Assembly (NCBI RefSeq): GCF_016820635.1
Contig: NZ_WSFU01000030.1
Location: forward strand, 1-33,135
Length of the DNA stretch: 33,135 bases
Origin: Anaeromonas gelatinilytica
GTDB taxonomy: Bacteria > Bacillota > Clostridia > Tissierellales > SIT17
Direction: 5' to 3'
In this document: positions 8,397-16,036 of the stretch, one piece after another
Layout of the letters: each line of letters begins with the position of its first letter
Numbering within the stretch: position 1 is the stretch's first letter
Notes under the pieces: generated by a model
Database searches by the model: none
Told to the model about the DNA's origin: nothing
The model's input: only the letters and a program-made list of their open reading frames with translations
Program-made: the position numbers and the translations under genes

Positions 8397-9383
8397 ATGG
8401 TAGGAATTATCCTAGCAAGTCATGGGGAATTCGCAAATGGAATTTTACAATCAGGAGCAATGATTCTTGGTGAACAAGAAAATGTTGCTGCATGTGTGTT
8501 AAAACCTAGTGAAGGTCCAGATGATATTAAGGCGAAAATGCAAGAGGCAATTGACTCATTTGATGACCAAGAAGAAATTCTTTTCTTAGTGGATCTTTGG
8601 GGAGGTACACCATTTAACCAAGCCAATAGTCTTTTTGAAGCACACAAGAACAAATGGGCAATTGTTGCAGGTATGAATTTACCAATGGTAATCGAAGCGT
8701 ATACTTCTCGTTTCTCTATGAATTCGGCACGGGAAATTGCAGCAGCGATTTTATCAACTGCAAAAGATGGTGTGAAAGTAAAACCAGAGGAATTGGAGCA
8801 AAAAACAGCAGTAGTATCGATCGAAGCAGATGACGAGGTATCAAAAGGCTCACTTTCTCCAGGAACAGTTGTTGGCGATGGAAAAATCAAAATTGTATTG
8901 GCGCGCGTGGATTCACGACTTTTACACGGTCAGGTTTCAACTTCATGGACAAAAGCAACGCAACCAAACCGAATTATTGTTGTGAGTGATGCGGTAGCTA
9001 AAGATGATTTGAGAAAACGTCTAATTGAGCAAGCAGCTCCTCCAGGGGTAAAAGCTAATGTTATTCCGATCAGCAAGATGGTTGAAGTATCGAAAGACCC
9101 TCGTTTTGGTTCAACAAAAGCGTTACTATTATTTGAAAATCCAGAAGATGTTGTTCGAGTAATCGAAGGTGGTGTAGACATTAAAGAAGTTAATGTAGGT
9201 TCAATGGCGCACTCAACTGGAAAAGTGGCAGTAAACAAGGTGTTGTCTATGGGAAAAGAAGACGTTGCAAATTTTGAGCGATTAAAAGAATTAGGCGTAA
9301 AATTTGATGTACGCAAAGTTCCAAATGATTCTAGTGTCCGTTTAGATGAACTTCTAAATAGAGCTAAAGCAGAATTAAAATAG
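8397..9383 (+). CDS. PTS mannose-type EIIAB fusion
   Basis: A 328-aa two-domain phosphocarrier. The EIIA domain (about 1-130) starts MVGIILASHGEFANGIL with phospho-His10, accepts phosphate from HPr, and contains the LVDLWGGTPFN segment typical of the family. A linker (about 131-160) leads to the EIIB domain (about 161-328) with the phospho-His in DSRLLHGQVSTSW. AGGAGGT is well placed before the ATG. This domain order matches ManAB/MptAB-type proteins. It works with the membrane components encoded next; the state of the EIIA domain probably also signals sugar availability to the upstream activator. Composition is foreign relative to the chromosome around it. Confidence 0.93.
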   Translation: MVGIILASHGEFANGILQSGAMILGEQENVAACVLKPSEGPDDIKAKMQEAIDSFDDQEEILFLVDLWGGTPFNQANSLFEAHKNKWAIVAGMNLPMVIEAYTSRFSMNSAREIAAAILSTAKDGVKVKPEELEQKTAVVSIEADDEVSKGSLSPGTVVGDGKIKIVLARVDSRLLHGQVSTSWTKATQPNRIIVVSDAVAKDDLRKRLIEQAAPPGVKANVIPISKMVEVSKDPRFGSTKALLLFENPEDVVRVIEGGVDIKEVNVGSMAHSTGKVAVNKVLSMGKEDVANFERLKELGVKFDVRKVPNDSSVRLDELLNRAKAELK

Positions 9384-9422
9384 TATTTAGCAAACAAAAT
9401 AAATTGAACTGGGAGGTTTATA

Positions 9423-10235
9423 ATGTCAGATTTAAATTTAATCCAGATGATATTAGTAGTAGGTGTTGCTTTTTTAGCTGGTATGGAAGGGATCTTGGAT
9501 GAATTCCAATTCCATCAACCATTGGTAGCATGTACATTGATTGGTTTAGTAACTGGTAATTTAGAAAGCGGAATTATATTAGGTGGTTCGCTTCAAATGA
9601 TTGCTCTAGGTTGGGCAAATATCGGGGCAGCCGTGGCACCAGATGCGGCTTTAGCATCTGTGGCAGCAGCAATTATTTTAGTTAAAGGTGGTCAAGGTGC
9701 ATCAGGGATTCCGTCAGCAATCGCAGTTGCGATTCCATTAGCCGTTGCGGGATTGTTTTTAACAATGATTGTTCGTACATTAGCAGTTCCAATTGTGCAG
9801 ATGATGGATAGAGCAGCAGAAAAAGGAAATTTCCGACAAATTGAAGGTTTACAAATTTTAGCTATTTGTATGCAAGGGGTGCGTATTGCAATTCCTGCAG
9901 CAGCAATTATGGCTGTTTCTGCAGAATCAGTTCAATCTGCATTGCAATCTATGCCTGCATGGTTAACAGAAGGAATGGCAATTGGTGGTGGAATGGTCGT
10001 TGCGGTTGGTTATGCACTTGTCATTAATATGATGGCGAACAAAGAAGTTTGGCCGTTCTTCATTCTTGGTTTTGTTTTAGCTGCCATTTCCGAATTAACA
10101 CTTATTGGAATTGGTGCAATTGGTATGGCCTTAGTATTTATTTACTTGAACCTTTCTAAAAAGGGCAGTTCTTCAACTGGTGGAGGCGGAGGAAACTCTA
10201 ATGATCCTCTAGGCGATATACTGAATGACTATTAA
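9423..10235 (+). CDS. PTS mannose-type EIIC permease
   Basis: A 270-aa integral membrane subunit of the mannose-family sugar channel. It is strongly hydrophobic with several helices, and has the family's AGMEGILDEFQFHQPLVACTL-like start and GGSLQMIALGWANIGAA motif, both characteristic of ManY/MptC. The short hydrophilic end (SSSTGGGGG stretch) is typical of the lactic-acid-bacterial proteins. It forms a complex with EIID. Mannose-PTS IIC/IID pairs are known receptors for pediocin-like and some other bacteriocins, so carrying this operon could affect bacteriocin sensitivity (inference). GGGAGG ribosome binding site 8 bases before the ATG. Confidence 0.93.
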   Translation: MSDLNLIQMILVVGVAFLAGMEGILDEFQFHQPLVACTLIGLVTGNLESGIILGGSLQMIALGWANIGAAVAPDAALASVAAAIILVKGGQGASGIPSAIAVAIPLAVAGLFLTMIVRTLAVPIVQMMDRAAEKGNFRQIEGLQILAICMQGVRIAIPAAAIMAVSAESVQSALQSMPAWLTEGMAIGGGMVVAVGYALVINMMANKEVWPFFILGFVLAAISELTLIGIGAIGMALVFIYLNLSKKGSSSTGGGGGNSNDPLGDILNDY

Positions 10236-10260
10236 TTTTTCAAAGGAGGAAAAGAAAAAA

Positions 10261-11175
10261 ATGGCAGGAGAAAAAAATCAATTAACGAAAAGAGACCGAT
10301 TGGCTGTTGCGTGGCGTTCTACATTTATTCAAGGTTCATGGAATTATGAAAGAATGCAAAATGGTGGGTTTGCCTTTGCAATGATTCCAGCAATCAAAAA
10401 ATTGTTTAAAACAAAAGAAGAGCGTTCTGCAGCGTTAAAACGTCATTTGGAATTCTTCAATACACACCCATATATTGCTTCACCAATCCTTGGTGTAACA
10501 CTAGCATTGGAAGAAGAACGTGCCAATGGTGCACCAGTCGATGATGTTGCAATTCAAGGGGTTAAAGTAGGAATGATGGGACCATTAGCTGGTATTGGAG
10601 ATCCAGTATTCTGGTTTACTGTTCGTCCGATGTTGGGAGCTTTAGGCGCATCATTGGCAATGAGTGGAAATATCTTAGGACCAATCATTTTCTTTGTTGC
10701 TTGGAACATTATTCGTTGGAGCTTCATGTGGTATACCCAAGAATTTGGCTACAAAGCAGGTTCTGCAATTACAGATGACTTATCCGGCGGTCTATTGCAA
10801 GATGTAACAAAAGGAGCATCTATTTTAGGGATGTTTGTCCTCGCATCATTAGTACAGAGATGGGTAAATATTAGTTTTGTTCCAGTTGTTTCAGAAGTCA
10901 CCTTGTCTAAGGGTGCTTATATTGAATGGGATAAGATTCCGATAACAAGTGAGGGATTGAAGCAAGCTTTTGAAGAGGTTGCTTCTGGTAGAGCACTGTC
11001 ACCAGTTCAAGTGACTACTTTACAAGACAATTTGGATCAATTAATCCCTGGTTTAGCTGGCTTGTTGCTAACTTTACTGTGCATGTGGTTATTGAAGAAA
11101 AAGGTATCTCCAATTGTAATTATCCTTGGTTTATTCGTAGTAGGAATTGCAGGTCATTCTATTGGATTATTATAA
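10261..11175 (+). CDS. PTS mannose-type EIID permease
   Basis: A 304-aa second membrane subunit of the mannose-family permease. Family hallmarks are visible: FIQGSWNYERMQNGGFAFAM near residue 30, then FNTHPYIASPILGVTLALEE, VGMMGPLAGIGDPVFWFTVRP-type sequence, and C-terminal transmembrane helices. I chose ATG 10261 over the in-frame ATG at 10225, which overlaps the end of EIIC, because AAAGGAGG lies at the right distance from 10261 and the protein then starts at MAGEKNQLTKRD, the normal length. A strong 15-bp hairpin follows the gene. Last permease gene of the operon; co-transcribed with EIIC. Confidence 0.93.
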   Translation: MAGEKNQLTKRDRLAVAWRSTFIQGSWNYERMQNGGFAFAMIPAIKKLFKTKEERSAALKRHLEFFNTHPYIASPILGVTLALEEERANGAPVDDVAIQGVKVGMMGPLAGIGDPVFWFTVRPMLGALGASLAMSGNILGPIIFFVAWNIIRWSFMWYTQEFGYKAGSAITDDLSGGLLQDVTKGASILGMFVLASLVQRWVNISFVPVVSEVTLSKGAYIEWDKIPITSEGLKQAFEEVASGRALSPVQVTTLQDNLDQLIPGLAGLLLTLLCMWLLKKKVSPIVIILGLFVVGIAGHSIGLL

Positions 11176-11203
11176 TTTGGACATATAGATTATTGTCGTC
11201 TTT

Positions 11204-11243
11204 CAAAACCAGATTAAGTATTCATCTTAATCTGGTTTTGTAT
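11204..11243 (+). terminator. 15-bp perfect hairpin after EIID
   Basis: CAAAACCAGATTAAG (11204-11218) pairs perfectly with CTTAATCTGGTTTTG (11226-11240) around a 7-base loop. No long T-tract follows, but the GGTTTTGTAT end and position fit an operon terminator or a processing/stabilising hairpin that sets ManO expression lower. Confidence 0.65.
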
Positions 11244-11308
11244 ATAGATAGAATAACTGACGATAAGATGATATACTATATATAAAGAGAAGATAGGTGG
11301 GGAAAAGT

Positions 11309-11683
11309 ATGGTTCAATCACTGAATACGAAGGTGGATTTGGTTATAGATGCGACGGCATTTACAGGACTTACTGATTATGGGAAAATCATGATCGGGGA
11401 TAAAGGGTTTGAATTTTACAATTCAAGAGATGCTCGTAAATTTATTCAAATCCCTTGGAAAGAGGTAGATTATGTCGTTGCTTCGGTGTTGTTTAAGGGA
11501 AGATGGATTCCTCGTTATGCTATTCAAACAAAAAGAAACGGCACATATACCTTTGCTTCGAAAAAACCTAAAGTTGTTTTACGCACAATGCGAGAGTACG
11601 TTGATCCAAGTCATATGGTTCATTCGCTAAGTTTTTTCGATGTCGTGAAACGAGGCATCCTTTCAATTGGTAAGAAAAAGTAG
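11309..11683 (+). CDS. manO: ManO-like DUF956 protein
   Basis: A 124-aa soluble protein of the DUF956/ManO family, almost always found directly downstream of mannose-PTS operons in Lactobacillales and Listeria. Features seen: LVIDATAFTGLTDYGKIMIGDKGFEF, here noted only by its pattern (TAFTGL, GKIMIGDKGFEFYN); the IPWKEVDYVVASV segment; and the GRWIPRYAI motif. It has no membrane segment. A regulatory role in mannose-PTS expression has been proposed, but its activity is not established. I chose ATG 11309 over GTG 11297 because AGGTGGGG (11295-11302) overlaps the latter. This is the last gene with the foreign composition; the block ends near 11690. Confidence 0.85.
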   Translation: MVQSLNTKVDLVIDATAFTGLTDYGKIMIGDKGFEFYNSRDARKFIQIPWKEVDYVVASVLFKGRWIPRYAIQTKRNGTYTFASKKPKVVLRTMREYVDPSHMVHSLSFFDVVKRGILSIGKKK

Positions 11684-11722
11684 TTGTTTTGTTATTTTAT
11701 TGGTAAGTGGTTGAAATTTATA

Positions 11723-11806
11723 ATGCCTTTAATGAGAATTATAGCAGTATTTTCAGTAGTGGTGTTATATATACAGGCATATTTATTTAAAATAAAGGGG
11801 TTTTAA
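11723..11806 (+). CDS. Possible 27-aa hydrophobic peptide
   Basis: A short ORF encoding MPLMRIIAVFSVVVLY followed by a basic tail (KIKGF), consistent with a single membrane-spanning peptide. The ribosome binding site is weak and the 3' end overlaps the left arm of the 11794-11841 inverted repeat. It may be a chance ORF or the remnant of a membrane gene at the edge of the transferred block. Confidence 0.2.
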   Translation: MPLMRIIAVFSVVVLYIQAYLFKIKGF

Positions 11807-11841
11807 TTCTTAGAATTTATCCTAAGGGTTATAATCCCTTT
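11794..11841. repeat. 20-bp imperfect inverted repeat (hairpin)
   Basis: AAAGGGGTTTTAATTCTTAG (11794-11813) pairs with CTAAGGGTTATAATCCCTTT (11822-11841) with one mismatch and three G-U pairs, 8-base loop, then TTTAAG. It lies between the PTS block and the peptidase T fragment. It could be a terminator of the PTS/manO transcript or an element scar. Confidence 0.6.
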
Positions 11842-11894
11842 TAAGATAATGTTATAGTATAATTAAGATATTAAAATTTAAAGGAGGAATAAAA

Positions 11895-11972
11895 ATGGAA
11901 AGAGTGGATAAAAAAGTTCCTACAATAGGCCTTATTCCTCATTTAGATACTAGTCCTGTAGATAATTCATAA
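11895..11972 (+). pseudogene. pepT: Peptidase T fragment in a 25-codon ORF
   Basis: An ORF of 25 codons with an excellent ribosome binding site (AAGGAGG, 11881-11887). Residues 4-21 read VDKKVPTIGLIPHLDTSP, which closely resembles the internal PepT segment ending in HxDTSP (the metal-binding region, normally around residue 65-85 of the ~410-aa tripeptidase). Nothing before or after this segment in any frame that I could read continues the PepT sequence, so this is a remnant, not a functional peptidase: key metal ligands and the catalytic domain are missing. The TATAAT at 11858-11863 has no good -35 box. Whether the short peptide is still translated is unknown. Confidence 0.55.
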
Positions 11973-12009
11973 TAAAAAATTATAAAAATAAGTTCAAGGA
12001 GGTTTCAGT

Positions 12010-12666
12010 ATGAATAATGAGCGAGTCTTGCTAAAAGTAATTAAGCCAAAATTTCTAAAGGGAATTGAACAAGCATGTATGAAAGATATTGATTTTGAAG
12101 ATGAGGATATTATTAAGAATGTTTGTATATCAGATTGCAGGATTAAAATACAAGAAGCCAGTAAGGTGAGCTTTGAAGGTGTGATTTTTAATAAAGTAGA
12201 TTTTAAAGGGATTACACTAGACTCATTAGAGCTTACTGATGTAAGACTTGAAAACTGTGATTTATCAAATGCAAATTTTATTGGAGCAATTATACATAGA
12301 ACTGAGTTCATAGACTGTAAGATGATGGGTTTAAATCTCAATGATGCTACGCTTCATAATATTTATATGAATAACTGTAATGGAAGATTTGTTTTAATGA
12401 ATTATATTCGGATGAAAAATGTTATTCTATCAGATTGTATATTTGAAGACAGTAATCTTCAACATAGTAAATTTCATAAGGTTGAGTTTAGAAAATGTAG
12501 TTTCAAATTAAGTCAAATGTCTGGAACTAGTTTGTCGGGCATAGACTTGAGCAACTCCAATTTTGAAGGGGTAGGGGTACGACTTGAAGATATTAGGGGC
12601 GCAATTGTTTCTCCTATGCAAGCAGTAGACTTTTCAAGTAAATTTGGATTTGTTATAAAAAATTAA
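12010..12666 (+). CDS. Pentapeptide-repeat protein
   Basis: A 218-aa protein with many tandem pentapeptide units of the A(D/N)LXX type, for example LENCDLSNANFIGA, CKMMGLNLNDATL, CIFEDSNLQHSKF and GIDLSNSNFEGV. Such repeats fold as a right-handed quadrilateral beta-helix. Some members (Qnr, MfpA) mimic DNA and protect gyrase, but most have no known function, and nothing here identifies a Qnr-type loop or dimer module with confidence. There is no signal peptide, so it is cytoplasmic. AGGAGG lies 8 bases before the ATG. It is a single-gene unit; codon use is native (AGA, ATA). A hairpin terminator lies about 150 bases downstream. Confidence 0.8.
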   Translation: MNNERVLLKVIKPKFLKGIEQACMKDIDFEDEDIIKNVCISDCRIKIQEASKVSFEGVIFNKVDFKGITLDSLELTDVRLENCDLSNANFIGAIIHRTEFIDCKMMGLNLNDATLHNIYMNNCNGRFVLMNYIRMKNVILSDCIFEDSNLQHSKFHKVEFRKCSFKLSQMSGTSLSGIDLSNSNFEGVGVRLEDIRGAIVSPMQAVDFSSKFGFVIKN

Positions 12667-13311
12667 ATTAAGAAAATGAGATTAGCATATTATTTACGAT
12701 ATGTTTCAAAAGTAATGGTTTGATTTTTACTTGTTGGATATCCTCCAAGATTATAATCTAAAGAAATAGCAATATCTATAAATTCAATTTTTTTGAGAAT
12801 TAGTTTAAATTATACAGAAAACACTTATAAATTTCAATTATTATGTTGATTATAGGTGTTTTTTATATAATACAATAATTTTGATAAAATTTAACCAAGA
12901 TGTAATGTAACACAAAAAGTGTACATAGGTAGGCAATTTTGAAATATTAATGTAATAATATTTGTAATTATTTAGTAAATTATTATTAAGAAAAAAATTT
13001 TGATATAGAAACATGATTTTTTTTAGTATCTGAAAGCTTGTAAATAAGAAGATTAAGGATAAACGTGATAAAACATAAAATATATAGATTATTTTATATA
13101 ATTATAAAAATTTAAAGGAATTCGTTATATGCTTTTAATATTATTAGAAATAACTGTAATTGATATTTCAATACATTTCCTATAAAATAACTTATGATTG
13201 ATATTGGATTTATTCCATGATGGGATAATTTAATAGTTACTAAATAAGGTTATTTTTGAAATATGTGAAGTAAATGAAGTTTATAAAGAGTAAATTAAAG
13301 AGGGGATTTTT
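12667..13311. other. 645-bp AT-rich intergenic region
   Basis: No intact gene is visible. It contains the terminator at 12820-12866. On the minus strand a start-less open frame of about 39 codons (roughly 12690-12806) ends in protein-like sequence SLDYNLGGYPTSKNQ and may be a gene remnant or chance. The rest is AT-rich with scattered short inverted repeats. The promoter of the LtaS-like gene should lie near 13250-13300, but no convincing -35/-10 pair at normal spacing was found. Confidence 0.5.
12820..12866 (+). terminator. Hairpin terminator downstream of pentapeptide gene
   Basis: AACACTTATAA (12820-12830) pairs with TTATAGGTGTT (12850-12860), one G-U, followed by TTTT. The loop is long (19 bases), so efficiency is uncertain. 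Confidence 0.5.
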
Positions 13312-15297
13312 ATGAAGGAAAAAGGAAAAGTTTGTTTAAACTATTTAAAAAACAACATAATATTAATAATATTAGTTTTAGGTGCAATTTTTAATGATAT
13401 TATGCTGAGAGCATTAACTTTAGGGGATATATTTTTTTGGAAACCGATTATAAGTACAATGCCAATGATTATGATACCGAGTATGATAGCTCTATTCTTT
13501 TCTTATAAGAAAAGAAATGGCATATATTTATTCTTATCTGTGTGTGTTGGGTTATTAAATGGTATGAATTATATATATTATCAACATTATAATTCTTATT
13601 TATCTTTTTCACTATTAAAGCAACTTTCTCAGGTTAAAGAAGTAGGGGATAGTGTTTTTAAAACTTTAGGTCCTAATGTACTATTTTTTGTTATTCCAAC
13701 TATTATAATGATAGTAGTAATAAAAAGATTAAATAAGAGTAACTTTTTTGATAATATTGAAGAATATAAGAGTAAGTGGGAATTTATACCACCGATAGTT
13801 ATAAGTGCAATTATAATAGGGGGAGTATTTAGTACTTTAACAGATACTGATAAGAGCCGTATTATTAAACAATGGAATAGACCTTATTTAGTAGAACAAT
13901 TAGGTATATACGCATATACTACTGCAGATTTCACAAAGAATTTAGTATCTAACAATGATAGTATATCAGAGTATGAAACAGAAGAAGCATCTACAGTGTT
14001 AGAAAAATTAGTAGATGAAAATTTAAGTAAACAAGAAACTAATGAATATACGGATATATTTAAAGGAAGAGATGTATATGTGATCCATTATGAAAGTGCT
14101 CAAGCTTTTGCTATGAAACAAGAGTTTGAAGATGGACCTGTTACACCTTTCTTAAATAAAATGGCTTCCGAGGGATTATATTTTGATAATTTTTATCCCC
14201 AACATTCAGTAGGAACAAGTAGTGATTCAGAATTTACTTTCAACACATCTCTTTTACCTATAAATAATGGAACAGTATTTATGACTCATGCTAATAGAGA
14301 GTATGAATCTTTACAAAAGTTATTGAAAAGAGAAGGTTATTATGCTATGGGTATGCATGGTAATAATGGAGATTTTTGGAATAGGAATTCTATGTATAAG
14401 ACATTAGGTTATGATGAATTTATTAGTAAAAATGATTATGTTATAGATGAAGAAATAGGATTAGGATTAAGTGATAAGTCCTTCTTTAGACAGTCAATTC
14501 AAAAAATAAAGGAAATTAAAGAAGAACAAAATAGTCCGTTAATGGCTACATTAATTACCCTTACTAATCATTATCCTTTTGATGATGTAGGAAAATATGG
14601 AGAATTTAATGTAGGACATTTAGAAGGAACTGCTGTAGGAAATTATTTCAAATCGTTTCATTATGCTGATGAGGCTTTACAAACTTTCGTAGAAGGTATG
14701 GATGAAGAAGGATTACTAGATAATGCTATAATAGTATTATATGGAGATCATCATGCTAAGATTTCTGCATCTGATTATAAAAAAATCTATAATTATGATG
14801 AAGATACAGGAGAATATTATGATAAAGAAAGTTCAGAGTATACTGCTATTGATGCTACATTTAAGAAACAATTGAAGAGAACACCATTTATAATATGGTC
14901 TAAAGATAAAAAAATTAATGAAACTATTAATACACCTATGGGTATGGTGGATGCATTACCAACTCTTTCAAATATGTTAGGTATTTTAAATCCATATCAA
15001 TTAGGAACTGACATAATGACAGCTAAAGATAATACAGTTATATTCCCGGATGGTGGATGGTTAAATAGTAAGCATTATTATTCTGCATCATCATCTAAAC
15101 TTTATAATTTTAATGATGATACAGTTATTGAAGATCCTAAATTAATTGTTACAAACGAAGCGATTGATGAAAAAATAGAGTTATCAAATAATATTATACA
15201 AAATGATTTAATAAAATTCTTTAATGGGTTGTTAGCTAAAAACAAAGTATTGACACCAGAACAAAGGTCGTTAATGCCCATTGAGCCGAATATGTAA
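13312..15297 (+). CDS. LtaS-family membrane sulfatase (lipoteichoic acid synthase-like)
   Basis: A 661-aa LtaS-type phosphoglycerol transferase. Five N-terminal transmembrane helices (about 13-33, 43-63, 70-90, 120-137, 158-175) are followed by an extracellular sulfatase-fold domain. The active-site residues align by eye: Glu261 in VIHYESAQ (metal ligand), nucleophile Thr302 in HSVGTSSDSEF, and the DHH metal-binding motif in LYGDHHAKI near residue 478. LtaS polymerises glycerol phosphate from phosphatidylglycerol outside the cell. Firmicutes carry several paralogues, including primases and phosphoethanolamine/phosphoglycerol transferases, so LTA synthesis itself is not proved. The ribosome binding site is GAGGGG. 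A perfect terminator follows at once, so it is monocistronic. Confidence 0.88.
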   Translation: MKEKGKVCLNYLKNNIILIILVLGAIFNDIMLRALTLGDIFFWKPIISTMPMIMIPSMIALFFSYKKRNGIYLFLSVCVGLLNGMNYIYYQHYNSYLSFSLLKQLSQVKEVGDSVFKTLGPNVLFFVIPTIIMIVVIKRLNKSNFFDNIEEYKSKWEFIPPIVISAIIIGGVFSTLTDTDKSRIIKQWNRPYLVEQLGIYAYTTADFTKNLVSNNDSISEYETEEASTVLEKLVDENLSKQETNEYTDIFKGRDVYVIHYESAQAFAMKQEFEDGPVTPFLNKMASEGLYFDNFYPQHSVGTSSDSEFTFNTSLLPINNGTVFMTHANREYESLQKLLKREGYYAMGMHGNNGDFWNRNSMYKTLGYDEFISKNDYVIDEEIGLGLSDKSFFRQSIQKIKEIKEEQNSPLMATLITLTNHYPFDDVGKYGEFNVGHLEGTAVGNYFKSFHYADEALQTFVEGMDEEGLLDNAIIVLYGDHHAKISASDYKKIYNYDEDTGEYYDKESSEYTAIDATFKKQLKRTPFIIWSKDKKINETINTPMGMVDALPTLSNMLGILNPYQLGTDIMTAKDNTVIFPDGGWLNSKHYYSASSSKLYNFNDDTVIEDPKLIVTNEAIDEKIELSNNIIQNDLIKFFNGLLAKNKVLTPEQRSLMPIEPNM

Positions 15298-15328
15298 AAT
15301 ATGTGGATTTTTCCACATATTTTTTTTG
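15298..15328 (+). terminator. Rho-independent terminator after LtaS-like gene
   Basis: AATATGTGGA (15298-15307), TTTT loop, TCCACATATT (15312-15321), then a T-run. Confidence 0.9.
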
Positions 15329-15429
15329 TAATATTAATTTTATGTTTTATTAGTAGGAAAAGATATTGTATATTAAAATATTTATATTATAATTATAGTA
15401 TAAATATTATGATATAAAGGATGATACAT

Positions 15430-15894
15430 ATGTATGAAAAAATAATAAATATATTAAAAAAAGGAAAAATAAAATATTCGGAATATAATCATGAATCTGT
15501 TTTAGACTATGATGCAGCAAAAAGAGTGAGAGAGCGATTTAATTTAAAAGGAGTAGAAAGTAAAAGTTTATTTATAAAATCTAAATCAAATAAATATTAT
15601 GTTTTTGTAACTTTGGAAGAAAAAAGAATGAATTCAAAAAAGATAAAAAAATTAATAGGAGAAAAAATATCTATAGCTTTAGGAGAAGAATTAGAAGAAA
15701 TAACAGGTATGACTCCAGGGTGTGCTTCTCCATTTGGTTACTCCAAGGATATCTCTATGATTGTAGATAAAGATGTATTTAAAAGTGAAAAATTCTTGTT
15801 TTCTCCTGGAGTGCCAGAAATAACTATTGAAATAAAGGGAAAGGATATTCAAAATATAATAGAACTTCTTGATAATCCTATTATATATTACTAA
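15430..15894 (+). CDS. YbaK/ProX-type aminoacyl-tRNA deacylase domain protein
   Basis: A 154-aa single-domain protein of the YbaK/EbsC/ProXp superfamily. These proteins hydrolyse mischarged aminoacyl-tRNAs (for example Ala- or Cys-tRNA(Pro)) in trans. Seen are the N-terminal YSEYNHESV strand, the GVESKSLFIKSKSNKYYVFV segment pattern with a conserved Lys, the LGEELEEITGMTPGCASPFG motif, and a final SPGVPEITIEIKG-like strand. ATG 15421 directly abuts AAAGG and would leave no spacer, whereas ATG 15430 has the normal spacing, so I start there. Specificity cannot be told; the MTPGCASPFG variant resembles the PrdX-type group of clostridia. Confidence 0.8.
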   Translation: MYEKIINILKKGKIKYSEYNHESVLDYDAAKRVRERFNLKGVESKSLFIKSKSNKYYVFVTLEEKRMNSKKIKKLIGEKISIALGEELEEITGMTPGCASPFGYSKDISMIVDKDVFKSEKFLFSPGVPEITIEIKGKDIQNIIELLDNPIIYY

Positions 15895-16036
15895 TACATG
15901 GTGTGTGAACTAACAAAAAAGATGGTATATGGATCAGTAAGAAATATAATATAAAAGGTATAATGCTATTAAGTATTTTTTAATATATTATACAATATAA
16001 TTATGGATAAATAGATATGTATGGAGGAGTGCCTAA

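Noticed and set aside
8420-9397. Long minus-strand ORFs opposite the EIIAB gene
   Set aside because: Shadows of strong phosphocarrier domains on the plus strand; Ser/Phe-rich composition typical of antisense frames.
11079-11285. 68-codon plus ORF overlapping the EIID end
   Set aside because: Frame-shifted overlap with EIID running through the terminator hairpin; no ribosome binding site.
15905-15961. Short ORF between the YbaK-like gene and the PBP
   Set aside because: Eighteen codons, no ribosome binding site, no hairpin context.
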